A stretch of DNA of 23,382 nucleotides from Acidimicrobiia bacterium (GTDB lineage: Bacteria > Actinomycetota > Acidimicrobiia > Acidimicrobiales > Ilumatobacteraceae). The position numbers were made by a program, and so were the translations under genes. Positions 1 to 8,489 of the stretch are shown here, one piece after another. Below the pieces are notes generated by a model. That model made no database searches. It was not told the DNA's origin and saw nothing but the letters and a program-made list of their open reading frames with translations. The DNA lies in NCBI GenBank assembly GCA_010030605.1, contig RHCK01000003.1, positions 1 through 23,382 of the forward strand, given 5' to 3'. Numbering within the stretch: the first letter of the stretch is position 1; each line of letters begins with the position of its first letter.

Positions 1-645
1 GACACCGCCAACACCGGCCAGCGCACCGCCAAGAATCGTGTGGATGTAGCGGTAACGGATGACACTGATACCCATGGCGTCGGCCGTTTGCGGTGACTCA
101 CCAACCGCTCTCAATTGCAATCCGATTCGGGTGCGGAAGAGATAAACGGTGGCAAGGATCGCGAGCAACCACGACACATACGTGAGCGACGTCTGTCGGA
201 ACAGGATCGGACCGACCACCGGTGTGTCCGCCAGACCAAGAACATCCAGGTTGCGAATCGGTCGCGGCACGGGAGTCTTGGCCACTTGCCAGATGTTGGC
301 GAAGTAACTGCTGAGTCCCACCGTGCCCGCGAAGATGGTGATGGCGAGACCGGCCACGGTCTGGTTGGTCTTCAAGGTGATGCACAGGAACGCGAGCAAG
401 GTGGACACCAATCCACCGGCGAGTGCACCGACCAGGATCGACATGGTGATCGTGAACCAGGCGCTTCCTCCGATGTGCAAGCACGCCCACGCTCCGGAGA
501 CACCACCGATGAGCATCGTTCCTTCGACACCGAGGTTGAGCACACCGCTTCGCTCGGTCAGGATGCCGCCCAACGCCGCGTAGAACAGCGGTGTTCCGTA
601 GAAGATCGCCGACGAAATGATGATGACGAAGATGTTCGAATTCAT
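1..645 (-). CDS. ABC transporter permease, nucleoside/BMP type (second permease, 3' end cut by window edge)
   Basis: The frame is open from ATG at 645 to the window edge, giving the first 215 residues of a membrane permease. It is built of hydrophobic helices and carries the family motif NLGVEGTMLIG near residue 37 and a cytoplasmic loop RAVGESPQTADAMG near residue 180, matching loops of the neighbouring permease. This fits the BPD_transp_2 family that forms the membrane channel of nucleoside and ribose-type ABC importers. Its ATG overlaps the stop of the upstream permease in an ATGA, so translation is probably coupled and the two form a heterodimeric pore. The C-terminal third is missing only because the window ends. 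Substrate cannot be read from the permease. Confidence 0.9.
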   Translation of the reverse strand, partial: MNSNIFVIIISSAIFYGTPLFYAALGGILTERSGVLNLGVEGTMLIGGVSGAWACLHIGGSAWFTITMSILVGALAGGLVSTLLAFLCITLKTNQTVAGLAITIFAGTVGLSSYFANIWQVAKTPVPRPIRNLDVLGLADTPVVGPILFRQTSLTYVSWLLAILATVYLFRTRIGLQLRAVGESPQTADAMGISVIRYRYIHTILGGALAGVGGV

Positions 646-1745
646 GCCACGACCGCCCCGGCTCGGCTGACGTTCGTTCTCAGTCGATACTTGATGAGAA
701 TTTCGCCGGCCACGGCGGTGAACAAGATGAGACCCTGCAACGTGCCCACCAGCCCGCTCGGAAAATCCGGACCTTGCAACGAGTACCCCGCTTTGGTGAG
801 TCCGCCGATGAAGATGGCCACGAAGATCGTGGTGATCGGGTTACGACGCGCCAAAGCGGCGACGACGATGCCGGTGTATCCGTAACCGGCCATTTGCAAA
901 CCCTTGGCGTCGAGCAATCCTCGGAAGTTACCGACGTCGGCGGCCCCGCCGAGACCGGCCAGCGCACCGGACAACGCGAGAACAATGACGATCGTCGACG
1001 AGGTACGAATGCCGGCGTAGCGAGCCGCCTTGGGCGAGTCGGCGATCACGCTCACCTCGAAACCGAAGCGGGTGCGCTTGTACAAGAACCAAATGGCGAC
1101 ACCGGCCAACATCGCGATGAGAAATGCAATCGGCATCTCGATCCCGAAGATTTTGTAGGTGTTCCAGTCGGCGCGAGCGGCGATGTTTTTGCTCTTGGGG
1201 AACTGTGGTGAATCCGGGTTCCGCCAATACGACTTGGAGTTGAAGATGAGGTAGTTCAGAAGGATTCCCGCGAGATAGTTCATCATCAGCGACGTGATGA
1301 TCTCGTTCGTGTTGAACTTGGCTCTCAGGATTCCGACGATCGCGGCATAGATCGACCCGAACACCATTCCGGCCAGACACATCAAGGCAATGGTGATTCC
1401 CGTGGGAGTTCCACTCACCGCGATCCCCACCCACGCGGCTCCGATGGCACCCATGTAGAACTGACCCTCTCCACCAATGTTGATCAGTCCCATCCGAAAC
1501 GCGACCGCGGCACACAGACCGGTGAACGCCAGTGGAGTCGCCATTTCCAAGGCGCCCGAGAAGGCCTGCTTGCCGGCGAAGCCACGTTCGAAGATGCGGT
1601 GGTACACGTCGATGGGGTTCTTGCCGGTGAGCCACAGGACGATGGCTCCCAACACCAGTGCGGCCACCAACGAGATGAGGGGTACGGCCCAGTTCAACCA
1701 CTTGGGCTGTTCAAGTCGGCGTTCCAAACGAATCGGAGATCTCAT
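642..1745 (-). CDS. ABC transporter permease, nucleoside/BMP type (first permease)
   Basis: A 367-residue integral membrane protein of BPD_transp_2 type. After a short cytoplasmic N-terminus it has many hydrophobic helices, the conserved motif NIGGEGQFYMGAIGA near residue 90 and the loop VIADSPKAARYAGI near residue 235, which contacts the ATPase in this family. Length is typical for the larger permease of purine-nucleoside importers (NupP/YufP-like). The start ATG overlaps the ATPase stop (ATGA, 1742-1745), and its own stop overlaps the next permease start, so ATPase, permease 1 and permease 2 are one coupled operon. Role: half of the inner-membrane pore for import of a nucleoside or a related small molecule. 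Confidence 0.93.
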   Translation of the reverse strand: MRSPIRLERRLEQPKWLNWAVPLISLVAALVLGAIVLWLTGKNPIDVYHRIFERGFAGKQAFSGALEMATPLAFTGLCAAVAFRMGLINIGGEGQFYMGAIGAAWVGIAVSGTPTGITIALMCLAGMVFGSIYAAIVGILRAKFNTNEIITSLMMNYLAGILLNYLIFNSKSYWRNPDSPQFPKSKNIAARADWNTYKIFGIEMPIAFLIAMLAGVAIWFLYKRTRFGFEVSVIADSPKAARYAGIRTSSTIVIVLALSGALAGLGGAADVGNFRGLLDAKGLQMAGYGYTGIVVAALARRNPITTIFVAIFIGGLTKAGYSLQGPDFPSGLVGTLQGLILFTAVAGEILIKYRLRTNVSRAGAVVA

Positions 1746-3274
1746 TGTGTCGCCTCCTTCGTGGAGCTTCCGCCCATCGTGAGACCGATGCGTTCGCGAT
1801 CTGCTCCGTCGGCGGGAACGTCGTCGACGATTCGGCCCTCGTACATCACCAGAATGCGATCGGCGAGCGACATGATCTCGTCGAGGTCCTCGCTGATGAG
1901 GAGCACGCCGACTCCCTCGTTGGCGGCCGCGACGAGTCGTTCGCGAACCGCTTCGATCGCTCCGACATCGAGACCACGCGTGGGACTGGCGGCGATGAGA
2001 ACTTTGGGAAGGGCCGAGAATTCTCGCGCCAACAGAACCTTTTGCACGTTGCCACCGGACAGCAGTCGAACCGGCGTCGTCGTGTTCGGTGTCTTCACGT
2101 CGTAGCGCTCGACCAGAGTCGATGCCTGGTGACGAATGGCGCCCCGCTTCAGCAATCTGAACTTCGAGATTTGCGACGTGCGGTAGTTCTTCAGAGCCAA
2201 GTTGTCCTCCACCGAATGGCTGGCGGCCAACCCCGTGTGCAACCGATCCTCGGGCACGTGGGCGATTCCACGGGCGATGGCCGAACGCGCCTTTCCGGAC
2301 TTCACCAGGTCCTCCTGAACGGTGATGCGTCCGGCGGTCGAAGCCCGCATACCCGAGATGACCTCGGCGAGTTCACGCTGTCCGTTGCCCGCGACACCCG
2401 CCACGCCGACGATTTCACCACGACCGACCGTGAGCGAAACGTCGTGCAGCGACGCGCGACCGCGGTCATCGTTCGCGGACACCGCTTCGACGCGAAGAAC
2501 CGTGACCGAGGTGTCGGCCGGATTCTCACGAACCACTCGCTCGAACTCCACCGATCGACCGACCATCATGCTGGCGAGTCCGCGGGTCGACGTTTCACTG
2601 GTGTCCACGGTGCCGACGGTGCGACCACCACGTAGAACGGTCACTCGATCGCTCACCGACATCACTTCACCAAGCTTGTGCGAAATGAAGATGACCGATC
2701 GCCCTTCGTCCGCCATCGCCCGTAAGGTGGCGAACAACGAACGCGCTTCCACGGGCGTGAGAACCGCGGTGGGCTCGTCGAGGATGAGCACCTTGGCTCC
2801 GCGGTACAGAACCTTCAGGATCTCGACGCGCTGTTGTTCGCCCACGCTCAATTGCCAAATGCGCGCCGATGGGTCGACGGCGAGGCCGTAGCGATCGGAG
2901 AGTTCGCGCACACGTTCGGCCACCTGGGCCTCATTCATGAAGAGCGATCCACCCGATTCGCCGAGCACCACGTTTTCGGCCACCGTGAAGGTGGCCACCA
3001 ATCTGAAGTGCTGGTGAACCATGCCGATACCGGCATCGAGTGCGTCGCGCGGCGATGAGAAGACCCGCTGTTCGCCGTTCACCTCGACGGAACCCTCGTC
3101 GGGTCGATACAGACCGGTGAGGATGTTCGAAAGAGTGGACTTTCCGGCACCGTTCTCACCGAGCAGGGCGTGCACTTCGCCGGCTCGGATTTCGAGGTCC
3201 ACGCCGTCGTTGGCGACCACTCCCGGGAAGCGCTTCACGATTCCCGACATGCGCACGGCGATTCGATCCGCCAC
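1742..3274 (-). CDS. ABC transporter ATP-binding protein, tandem nucleotide-binding domains (nucleoside type)
   Basis: A 510-residue ATPase with two ABC domains in one chain. Domain 1 has Walker A GENGAGKST (residues 39-47), Q-loop GMVHQHF (84-90), signature LSVGEQQ (142-148) and Walker B LILDEP (163-168). Domain 2 has a degenerate P-loop, GVAGNGQRE near 293-301, without GKS/T, a signature LSGGNVQK (405-412) and SPTRGLDVGA. One active and one degenerate site is usual for the ribose/nucleoside importer ATPases (MglA/NupO-like). The start is GTG, chosen because a strong GGGGAGGAAG ribosome binding site lies just upstream (3279-3290). The protein powers the permeases encoded directly downstream. 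Between it and the lipoprotein gene lies a terminator-like hairpin. Confidence 0.95.
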   Translation of the reverse strand: MADRIAVRMSGIVKRFPGVVANDGVDLEIRAGEVHALLGENGAGKSTLSNILTGLYRPDEGSVEVNGEQRVFSSPRDALDAGIGMVHQHFRLVATFTVAENVVLGESGGSLFMNEAQVAERVRELSDRYGLAVDPSARIWQLSVGEQQRVEILKVLYRGAKVLILDEPTAVLTPVEARSLFATLRAMADEGRSVIFISHKLGEVMSVSDRVTVLRGGRTVGTVDTSETSTRGLASMMVGRSVEFERVVRENPADTSVTVLRVEAVSANDDRGRASLHDVSLTVGRGEIVGVAGVAGNGQRELAEVISGMRASTAGRITVQEDLVKSGKARSAIARGIAHVPEDRLHTGLAASHSVEDNLALKNYRTSQISKFRLLKRGAIRHQASTLVERYDVKTPNTTTPVRLLSGGNVQKVLLAREFSALPKVLIAASPTRGLDVGAIEAVRERLVAAANEGVGVLLISEDLDEIMSLADRILVMYEGRIVDDVPADGADRERIGLTMGGSSTKEATQ

Positions 3275-3290
3275 GTCTTCCTTCCTCCCC

Positions 3291-3307
3291 CGACGGCGCG
3301 ACCGTCG
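3291..3307 (-). promoter_or_regulatory. small stem-loop next to the ATPase ribosome binding site
   Basis: CGACGG and CCGTCG form a 6-bp stem with a 5-nt loop directly 5' of the GGGGAGGAAG ribosome binding site of the ATPase gene. It could adjust translation of the transporter genes relative to the lipoprotein, but it may be incidental. Confidence 0.3.
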
Positions 3308-3342
3308 TTCACCGAACCCTAGACCACGGTGGGGGAAACGAA

Positions 3343-3374
3343 GAAGGGGGCAGGCCTGTCGGCCCGCCCCCTTC
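3343..3374 (-). terminator. GC-rich stem-loop after the BMP lipoprotein gene
   Basis: A perfect 9-bp stem (GAAGGGGGC with GCCCCCTTC) is extended inside by GGCC/GGCC after one mismatch. It begins 24 bp after the lipoprotein stop. On the minus strand it is followed by TTCGTTTC, only a weak U-tract. It probably acts as a partial terminator or 3'-end stabiliser, giving more binding protein than ATPase and permease, as is common in binding-protein operons. Confidence 0.6.
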
Positions 3375-3397
3375 TCGGGATCTCGAGATGAGTCCGG

Positions 3398-4606
3398 TCA
3401 GCTGGCCGGAATCTCTCCGTCGATGCCTTCGACGAGGTACGCCATCGACATCAGTTCGTCGAAGGTGTGTGCCACACCATCGGCCAGAACTTCGTTGCCC
3501 TTGTTGTCCTTGATCGGGCCGGTGAACTCGGAACCAGGCGCGGCCTTCAGTTCCTCGAGACGAGCATCGATCGCGGCGCGGGTCTCAGCCGACACGTTGT
3601 CACCGTACGGAGCCAACTTCACGAAACCGTCGGCGAGGTTGCCGTAGTAGTTGCCGGTGGTCCAGGTGCCGTCGAGAACCTGCTGGATGCGAGGAATCTC
3701 GTAGACGTCCCAGTGGTACGTGGTCGCGGTCAACCAGACCGTCGGGTAGTTCTCGCTCTGGTCGGTGTTGTAACCGGTCCACAGCACGCCGGTGGCGGCC
3801 GACGCCGCGTCGCCGGTGGCCGGCGAGTCGACACCCTTCTGACCGAGCACGTCCACACCTTCGGCGATGAGCGCCTCAGCGGCCTGCTTCTCCTTGGCCG
3901 GATCGAACCACGTGTTCAACCAGACGACCTTGACGGTGGCCTCGGGGTTCATCGCACGAACGCCCATGGTCCACGCGTTGGCACCACGAACAACTTCGGG
4001 GATCGGGAACGACGCGAGGTAGCCGAGCTTGCCGGTCTTCGATGCCGCACCTGCGGCCATACCGGCGAGGTAGTCGGTGTCCTCGGCGGCGCCGTAGAAC
4101 TGCGCCATGTTGTCCGAGGTCATGTAACCCGTGGCGAATTCGAAGCAGACGTCGGGGTGCGCCGCGGCGGCCTCGACGAACGCGTCCTGGAATCCGAACG
4201 ACGTTCCGAAGATGACGGTGTTGCCGTCAGCAATGAGGTCCTCGATGGTCTGAGCCACTTCGGGGCCTTCGGGCACGTTTTCCTTGTAGGTGGTTTCGAC
4301 AGCGTCACCGAAGTGCTCTTGCACTGCGAGACGAGCTTCGTCGTGCGCCTGCGTCCAACCACCATCGTTGGTGGGTCCGACGTACACCCACGCGGCCTTC
4401 AACGGGCCTTCTTCGGGGGCGCAATCGACGACCACGGGGCCGTCGCTCGGGGCTTCGGTGCTCGGAGCCTCGGATGTCGGGGCTTCCGTGCTGGGGGCTT
4501 CGCTGCTCGATGACGAGCCGCCGTCGTCACCACCACAGGCCACGAGGCCGATGGCGAAGGCGGCGGTCAACAGCACCGGAGCGAACTTCTTGTTCGTCCT
4601 TTTCAT
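3398..4606 (-). CDS. BMP/PnrA-family substrate-binding lipoprotein of the ABC importer
   Basis: A 402-residue secreted lipoprotein. It has a positively charged start (MKRTNKKF), a hydrophobic stretch and a lipobox LVAC with Cys24 as the lipidation site. A low-complexity Ser/Glu/Ala/Pro/Thr linker (about residues 25-55) tethers the binding domain. The body matches the BMP/PnrA (Med) family: an early VGPTNDGGWTQAH segment, GTSFGFQDA and GYLASFPIPEV, typical of purine-nucleoside-binding proteins. The start at 4606 was chosen over an in-frame ATG at 4672 because GGGAGGA lies at the right distance and the signal peptide begins here. It captures substrate outside the membrane for the ATPase and permeases encoded next. 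The exact ligand is not visible; nucleosides are the usual one. Confidence 0.93.
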   Translation of the reverse strand: MKRTNKKFAPVLLTAAFAIGLVACGGDDGGSSSSSEAPSTEAPTSEAPSTEAPSDGPVVVDCAPEEGPLKAAWVYVGPTNDGGWTQAHDEARLAVQEHFGDAVETTYKENVPEGPEVAQTIEDLIADGNTVIFGTSFGFQDAFVEAAAAHPDVCFEFATGYMTSDNMAQFYGAAEDTDYLAGMAAGAASKTGKLGYLASFPIPEVVRGANAWTMGVRAMNPEATVKVVWLNTWFDPAKEKQAAEALIAEGVDVLGQKGVDSPATGDAASAATGVLWTGYNTDQSENYPTVWLTATTYHWDVYEIPRIQQVLDGTWTTGNYYGNLADGFVKLAPYGDNVSAETRAAIDARLEELKAAPGSEFTGPIKDNKGNEVLADGVAHTFDELMSMAYLVEGIDGEIPAS

Positions 4607-4695
4607 GTATTCCTCCCTCAGGATCGGCCCAGGGGTAGACCGACGTCTCTGACCATAGTCCGTTGGCATCACGGACCCGAACAGCGCGAACGGAA

Positions 4696-4714
4696 TGTAA
4701 ACGCACCGTTTACA
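4696..4714. promoter_or_regulatory. 19-bp palindrome, candidate operator of the ABC importer
   Basis: TGTAAACG and CGTTTACA form perfect 8-bp arms around CAC. The site lies about 90 bp upstream of the lipoprotein ATG and inside the gap after the NYN gene. The half-site resembles LacI/GalR-family operators (TGTAAACG..), though those usually have no 3-bp spacer. Repression of the importer by a LacI-family or similar regulator is an inference. Confidence 0.5.
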
Positions 4715-4742
4715 CGGCGATTCTCGGGGAGTGCGCGACCGA

Positions 4743-5216
4743 TCAGATCAGGCCGGTGTCGGGCAAGTACAGCACCCGGTCACCGGCCCGCTCGCGCAAT
4801 CGGCGCGACAGGGCCCGAGGACGCGAGACCACCCACACCGGATATCCGCGATCGACCAAGGTGTCGTGGAGGTCGGCAAAACGGTGGTCGCCGCTGCCGA
4901 TGATGAAGTGGGAGTAGCGCCCGCGTTCAGCCTCGGTGACGGCCGCTTCGATCAGCGCCTCGTCGGCGCCGTCGGGTCCGGGTCGCCGCACGATGCGGGC
5001 CGGCTGCCAACAACGTTGCACGGCGAACGCGTGTCGGCCGTTGCAGCCGGTTCCCACGATGGCGTGATCGCCGGGGCGATAACCCGAGGCGTAGCGGTAT
5101 TCGTCCAGCCAGTGATCGATGACCTCGTCGTCGATGACCCGAGGATCACCCATGAGGTTGTCGACATCGACCAGGTGCAAGGGGCGGGGGAAGCGGGGAA
5201 GTGTGAGTGTTTTCAT
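4743..5216 (-). CDS. NYN-domain (PIN-like) protein, probable nuclease
   Basis: A 157-residue protein with the acidic-residue pattern of the NYN/PIN-like fold: LHLVDVDNL (Asp17, Asp19), GPDGADEAL (Asp82, Asp85) and FIIGSGDHRF (Asp110), with the final strand YPVWVVSRP. Such proteins are usually metal-dependent RNases or RNA-processing nucleases, but no substrate can be read here. The start at 5216 is preferred because the motif begins 15 residues later; an upstream in-frame ATG at 5288 would add 24 unrelated residues and run towards the divergent gene. No clear Shine-Dalgarno precedes it, so it may be leaderless. It is the divergent neighbour of the deacetylase-fold gene, with 101 bp between. 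Confidence 0.75.
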   Translation of the reverse strand: MKTLTLPRFPRPLHLVDVDNLMGDPRVIDDEVIDHWLDEYRYASGYRPGDHAIVGTGCNGRHAFAVQRCWQPARIVRRPGPDGADEALIEAAVTEAERGRYSHFIIGSGDHRFADLHDTLVDRGYPVWVVSRPRALSRRLRERAGDRVLYLPDTGLI

Positions 5217-5317
5217 GAAGGTATGAACGATCGGAAGGGATCGGAGTGTGCGGACAAAAAGGTGTCTCTGAGCAGGTCTTTCGCACACTTTGTCGTCACT
5301 GGGGCGTTCCTCAGGGC

Positions 5318-6202
5318 ATGACAGTTCCTGTGTTTTATTCCTCGTCCTATTCCATCGCCGGCGGTTTCGCGACCGTGGGCAAATCGTCGGTGGTGGCCCG
5401 TCTGTTGCGGGACGAACCGATCGATGGCATCGACCTGCGCGAACCTCGTCCGGCGACGGCCGCCGACGTGGCCCGGGTTCACGACCCCGATTACGTGGCT
5501 CGCGTGGTGTCGGGCGAGCGCGGGCAATTCACCGAGCACGGTTCGGAGTTCGTGGTCTCGGTGATGGCCTCCACCGGGGGTGTGGTGTCGGCGGTCGAAG
5601 CGGCGTTGTCGACGCGAGGATGCGCGGGCTCGTTGTCGAGTGGACTGCACCACGCCCGCCACGATCGTGATTCCGGGTACTGCACGTTCAACGGGTTGGT
5701 CATCGGCGCTCGTCGTGCAATCGACCTCGGAGCCCGACGAGTTCTGATCCTCGACTTCGATGCCCACTGTGGTGGAGGAACCGCCAGTTTGATCGAACGA
5801 CTTCGGCTCGACGGAATCACCGGCATCGAACAGGTCGACGTGTCGGTGTCCACCTTCGATCACTACCCGTCGAGTGCGTGGGCGGTTTGTTGGATCGCGG
5901 ATGGAAGGAACTATTTGGGAACCATCGATGAGGCTCTCGACTTGGTTCTCGATCCGTTCTCCATCGATCTCGTCATCTACAACGCGGGAATGGACGCGCA
6001 CGAAAGTGCGGGTGGAGCGTCGGGCATCACGGAATCGGTCATTCGTGAGCGTGAAAGAATGGTGTTCTCTTGGGCGCGATGGCACGACCTTCCGGTGGCG
6101 TGGGTTCTCGCGGGTGGTTATCCGTCGGCGACGTTCACCATTGACGACGTCGCGCGATTGCACCGCATCACGGCCGAAGAATCGGCCCGAGCGTACGGAT
6201 GA
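5318..6202 (+). CDS. histone deacetylase superfamily protein (acetoin-utilisation/acetylpolyamine amidohydrolase type)
   Basis: A 294-residue arginase/deacetylase-fold hydrolase. The tandem catalytic histidines are HHARH (His111, His112), followed by GYCTFNG. The zinc ligands appear as DFDAHCGGG (Asp148, His150) and YNAGMD (Asp225). The catalytic tyrosine lies in LAGGY (Tyr267). All key residues are intact, so it should remove acetyl groups from a small molecule or lysine side chain. Length is slightly short for bacterial members (about 300-340). The ATG at 5318 is chosen because homology begins at once after it; the frame is open upstream to 5246 but with no better ribosome binding site. It converges on the PPOX gene with a 16-bp gap. 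Confidence 0.88.
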   Translation: MTVPVFYSSSYSIAGGFATVGKSSVVARLLRDEPIDGIDLREPRPATAADVARVHDPDYVARVVSGERGQFTEHGSEFVVSVMASTGGVVSAVEAALSTRGCAGSLSSGLHHARHDRDSGYCTFNGLVIGARRAIDLGARRVLILDFDAHCGGGTASLIERLRLDGITGIEQVDVSVSTFDHYPSSAWAVCWIADGRNYLGTIDEALDLVLDPFSIDLVIYNAGMDAHESAGGASGITESVIRERERMVFSWARWHDLPVAWVLAGGYPSATFTIDDVARLHRITAEESARAYG

Positions 6203-6218
6203 CGAGACGACGTCGAAT

Positions 6219-6614
6219 TCAGGCGAAGTCGATGATGATGGCCGCGTCGGCCACGGTCTGTCGCTTGATGCGCGACGTGATCGCGCTCGACCACGTGAGG
6301 AGGCGGAACTGGATCGCGTACTTCTTGCGCATGGCGACGTTCACCGGCTCGCAATCCGCTCCGGTAACGACGCGAGCAGTGGCCTCGACCACCGGAATAC
6401 CCGGTTCGGTTCGCCCTTTGTAGTCGCACTTCTGCAAGGTGACACGCGGGTTGTTGCGCAGTCGCTTCACCTTGGCCGAGTCACCGCCCGTGGTGAAACA
6501 CGCTTGTCCGTCACCAAAGGGGGCGATCCAAACGGCGGTGTTCACGGGGCTGCCGTCGCGTTTGAAAGTGGTGAACAGGACGTAGCGCTCGTTGGCGATG
6601 GCGGGGCTCGACAT
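6219..6614 (-). CDS. PPOX-class F420-dependent oxidoreductase-type protein
   Basis: A 131-residue split-barrel flavin/F420-binding protein. The pattern YVLFTTFKRDGSPVNTAVW at the N-terminus, then DSAKVKRLRNNPRVTLQ and CDYKGR, is characteristic of actinobacterial PPOX-fold F420-dependent proteins (Rv2061/Rv2074-like group). They use F420H2 or flavins to reduce small molecules; the physiological substrate is unknown. Length and motif order are complete. It lies 14 bp after the helicase stop on the same strand, so it may be read through from the helicase. No clear ribosome binding site is seen before ATG 6614. Confidence 0.83.
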   Translation of the reverse strand: MSSPAIANERYVLFTTFKRDGSPVNTAVWIAPFGDGQACFTTGGDSAKVKRLRNNPRVTLQKCDYKGRTEPGIPVVEATARVVTGADCEPVNVAMRKKYAIQFRLLTWSSAITSRIKRQTVADAAIIIDFA

Positions 6615-6628
6615 GACCCGAATCTAGA

Positions 6629-8389
6629 TCAGCGTTCGTCGCGGTAACGACGGATGTTGGCCTTCTTGCCGCGGATCGATGCGTGCTTCATGGAACGAAG
6701 AATGTTCTCGACGTCGTCACCGGGAACCTCGACGATGGAGAACTGATCGCTCACCTTGATGTCGCCGATGTCGCGACCCGAGATTCCGCTCTCATTGGCG
6801 ATGGCGCCCACCAAATCCTGGGGACGAATGCCCGCTTTGCGGCCGAGACCCACGTAGAGCTTGGCCATCACCGGTCCACCGCGTCCGCGACCACCACGTT
6901 CGAATCGACCACCACGATCGGGACGTTCGTCACGACCGAATCGGCTACTGCGGTCGTTGCGATCGGAACGGTCGTAGCGATCGCCACCATCGCGACGATC
7001 GCGAGGATCTCGTCGGTCACGTTGTTCGCGCGGTTGCGAGAGATCGGGAATCTCGACTTCGTCCATTGTGGACTGCTCGGCGTTGTGCGCCAGTTTGATG
7101 GCGGCCAAGGCGATCTGTTCCACGCTGAACTCGCTCGCGAGTTCGCTCAAGACCGTCTCGAAATGATCGAGACCGTCGGTGGCAAGAGCTTCGCGCAACG
7201 TCTCGGTGGTGAGTTCCATCTGCCGAGCGCGCAACGCATCGACCGAGGGCACCTTTTCGAAAGGGATCTTCTGTTTGGTGAGTCGTTCGATGTTCTGCAG
7301 TTGACGTTGTTCACGTGGCTCGGCCAACGTGATGGCAACACCCGCTCGACCGGCGCGACCGACGCGACCGATGCGGTGGACGTACGACTCGGGTGCCGAT
7401 GGAACGTCGTAGTTCACCACGTGCGTGAGGTGATCGATGTCGAGACCACGCGCGGCCACGTCGGTGGCGATCAACAAATCGGCGGTGCCCGCGCGCACAC
7501 GACCCATCACGCGATCTCGTTGTTCCTGATCCATGCCACCGTGCAGTGCCTCGGCGCGATACCCGCGACCGTTCAGGGTTTCGGTCAGTTGATCGACTTC
7601 ACCTCGGGTGCGACAGAACACGATGGCGGCTTCGGGAGCTTCGATGTCGAGAATGCGACCGAGTGCGGCGGCCTTGTGATGTCGAGGAATGAGGTACGCC
7701 GTTTGTTTGACGAGAGGCGACGTTCCCGACTGGGTCGCGGAACGTTCGATGGTGACGCGCACTGGATTGCGTTGGTGTCGTCGAGCGATGGCGTCGATGC
7801 GAGGTGGCATGGTGGCCGAGAAGAGAACCGTTTGGCGCTCCTTCGGTGTGGCGTCGAGGATCGCTTCGAGGTCTTCGGCGAATCCCATGTCGAGCATCTC
7901 GTCGGCTTCGTCGAGCACGACCATGGCGATGCCGTCGAGTTCGAGCGTGTTCTTTCGAATGTGGTCGAGGGCGCGACCCGGTGTGGCAACCACGACGTGA
8001 CATCCCCGACGCAGAGCGTCGATCTGTCGACCAATGGGCTGACCTCCGTAGATGGGAACACAGCGTGCCCGCAGATCGTGTCCGTACTTGTAGACGGCTT
8101 CGGACACTTGCATCGCCAACTCGCGCGTGGGCACCAACACCAACGCCACCGGCGACGGACGATCTTCGTGGGCGTCGAGCAGTTGCAGGATGGGCAGAGC
8201 GAACGCCGCGGTCTTCCCGGTTCCGGTGGCCGCTTGACCGAGGAGATCCTTGCCGGCCACGAGATGTGGGATGGCTTCACGTTGGATGGGCGTCGGTTCC
8301 TCGTAGCCCAGACCCGATAGGGCCTTCAGTAGTTCTGTTCTCAGTCCCAGATCGGCGAAGCCGGATTCCACGCTGCGTTCGTTTTCCAT
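6629..8389 (-). CDS. deaD: DEAD-box ATP-dependent RNA helicase, DeaD/CsdA type
   Basis: A 586-residue helicase. The Q motif sits around EEPTPIQ (30-36), Walker A AATGTGKT (53-60), PTREL (87-91), DEAD (160-163) and SAT (191-193); the second RecA domain has ARGLDID and HRIGRVGRAGR. An Arg/Asp/Gly-rich linker (about 450-505) leads to a C-terminal DbpA-type RNA-binding domain (about 508-580), the layout of DeaD. It unwinds RNA in ribosome assembly and cold adaptation. The start at 8389 is chosen over an in-frame ATG at 8416 because AGGAGA lies 7 nt upstream, while the 8416 start would sit inside a strong hairpin. The gene follows the sigma-like S1 gene by 100 bp. Confidence 0.95.
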   Translation of the reverse strand: MENERSVESGFADLGLRTELLKALSGLGYEEPTPIQREAIPHLVAGKDLLGQAATGTGKTAAFALPILQLLDAHEDRPSPVALVLVPTRELAMQVSEAVYKYGHDLRARCVPIYGGQPIGRQIDALRRGCHVVVATPGRALDHIRKNTLELDGIAMVVLDEADEMLDMGFAEDLEAILDATPKERQTVLFSATMPPRIDAIARRHQRNPVRVTIERSATQSGTSPLVKQTAYLIPRHHKAAALGRILDIEAPEAAIVFCRTRGEVDQLTETLNGRGYRAEALHGGMDQEQRDRVMGRVRAGTADLLIATDVAARGLDIDHLTHVVNYDVPSAPESYVHRIGRVGRAGRAGVAITLAEPREQRQLQNIERLTKQKIPFEKVPSVDALRARQMELTTETLREALATDGLDHFETVLSELASEFSVEQIALAAIKLAHNAEQSTMDEVEIPDLSQPREQRDRRDPRDRRDGGDRYDRSDRNDRSSRFGRDERPDRGGRFERGGRGRGGPVMAKLYVGLGRKAGIRPQDLVGAIANESGISGRDIGDIKVSDQFSIVEVPGDDVENILRSMKHASIRGKKANIRRYRDER

Positions 8390-8402
8390 GAGCGTGTCTC
8401 CT

Positions 8403-8444
8403 GCTCTGTGCGGCACTCAATCCTACGGCAGTGCCGCACAGAGC
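8403..8444 (-). promoter_or_regulatory. 15-bp perfect stem-loop in the 5' leader of the DeaD-type helicase gene
   Basis: GCTCTGTGCGGCACT and its exact reverse complement flank a 12-nt loop. On the minus strand the stem ends one or two bases before the AGGAGA ribosome binding site of the helicase. No U-tract follows, so a Rho-independent terminator is unlikely. A leader structure that the helicase itself could open, giving autoregulation or temperature control, is plausible but unproven. Confidence 0.6.
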
Positions 8445-8459
8445 GGGCGCATGTGCGCG

Positions 8460-8483
8460 AACGCACGTGAGCCAACGCACGTG
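8460..8483. repeat. two 10-bp direct repeats AACGCACGTG, 14 bp apart
   Basis: AACGCACGTG occurs at 8460-8469 and 8474-8483, each ending in a CACGTG-like palindrome, in the gap between the sigma-like S1 stop and the helicase. It could be a paired protein-binding site for the helicase promoter. There is nothing else to support this. Confidence 0.35.
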
Positions 8484-8489
8484 CTCGGC

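Noticed and set aside
115..885. Long open frame antisense to the two permeases
   Set aside because: It reads through both permease genes on the opposite strand. High GC gives such shadows, and the product is low-complexity without motifs.
4607..4672. Earlier in-frame ATG for the BMP lipoprotein
   Set aside because: It would bury the signal peptide, and the ribosome binding site before 4606 is strong.
6683..8320. 545-codon frame antisense to the RNA helicase
   Set aside because: The helicase has every family motif. The antisense product has no recognisable domain.
8390..8416. Earlier in-frame ATG for the RNA helicase
   Set aside because: It lies within a strong hairpin, and the AGGAGA serves 8389.
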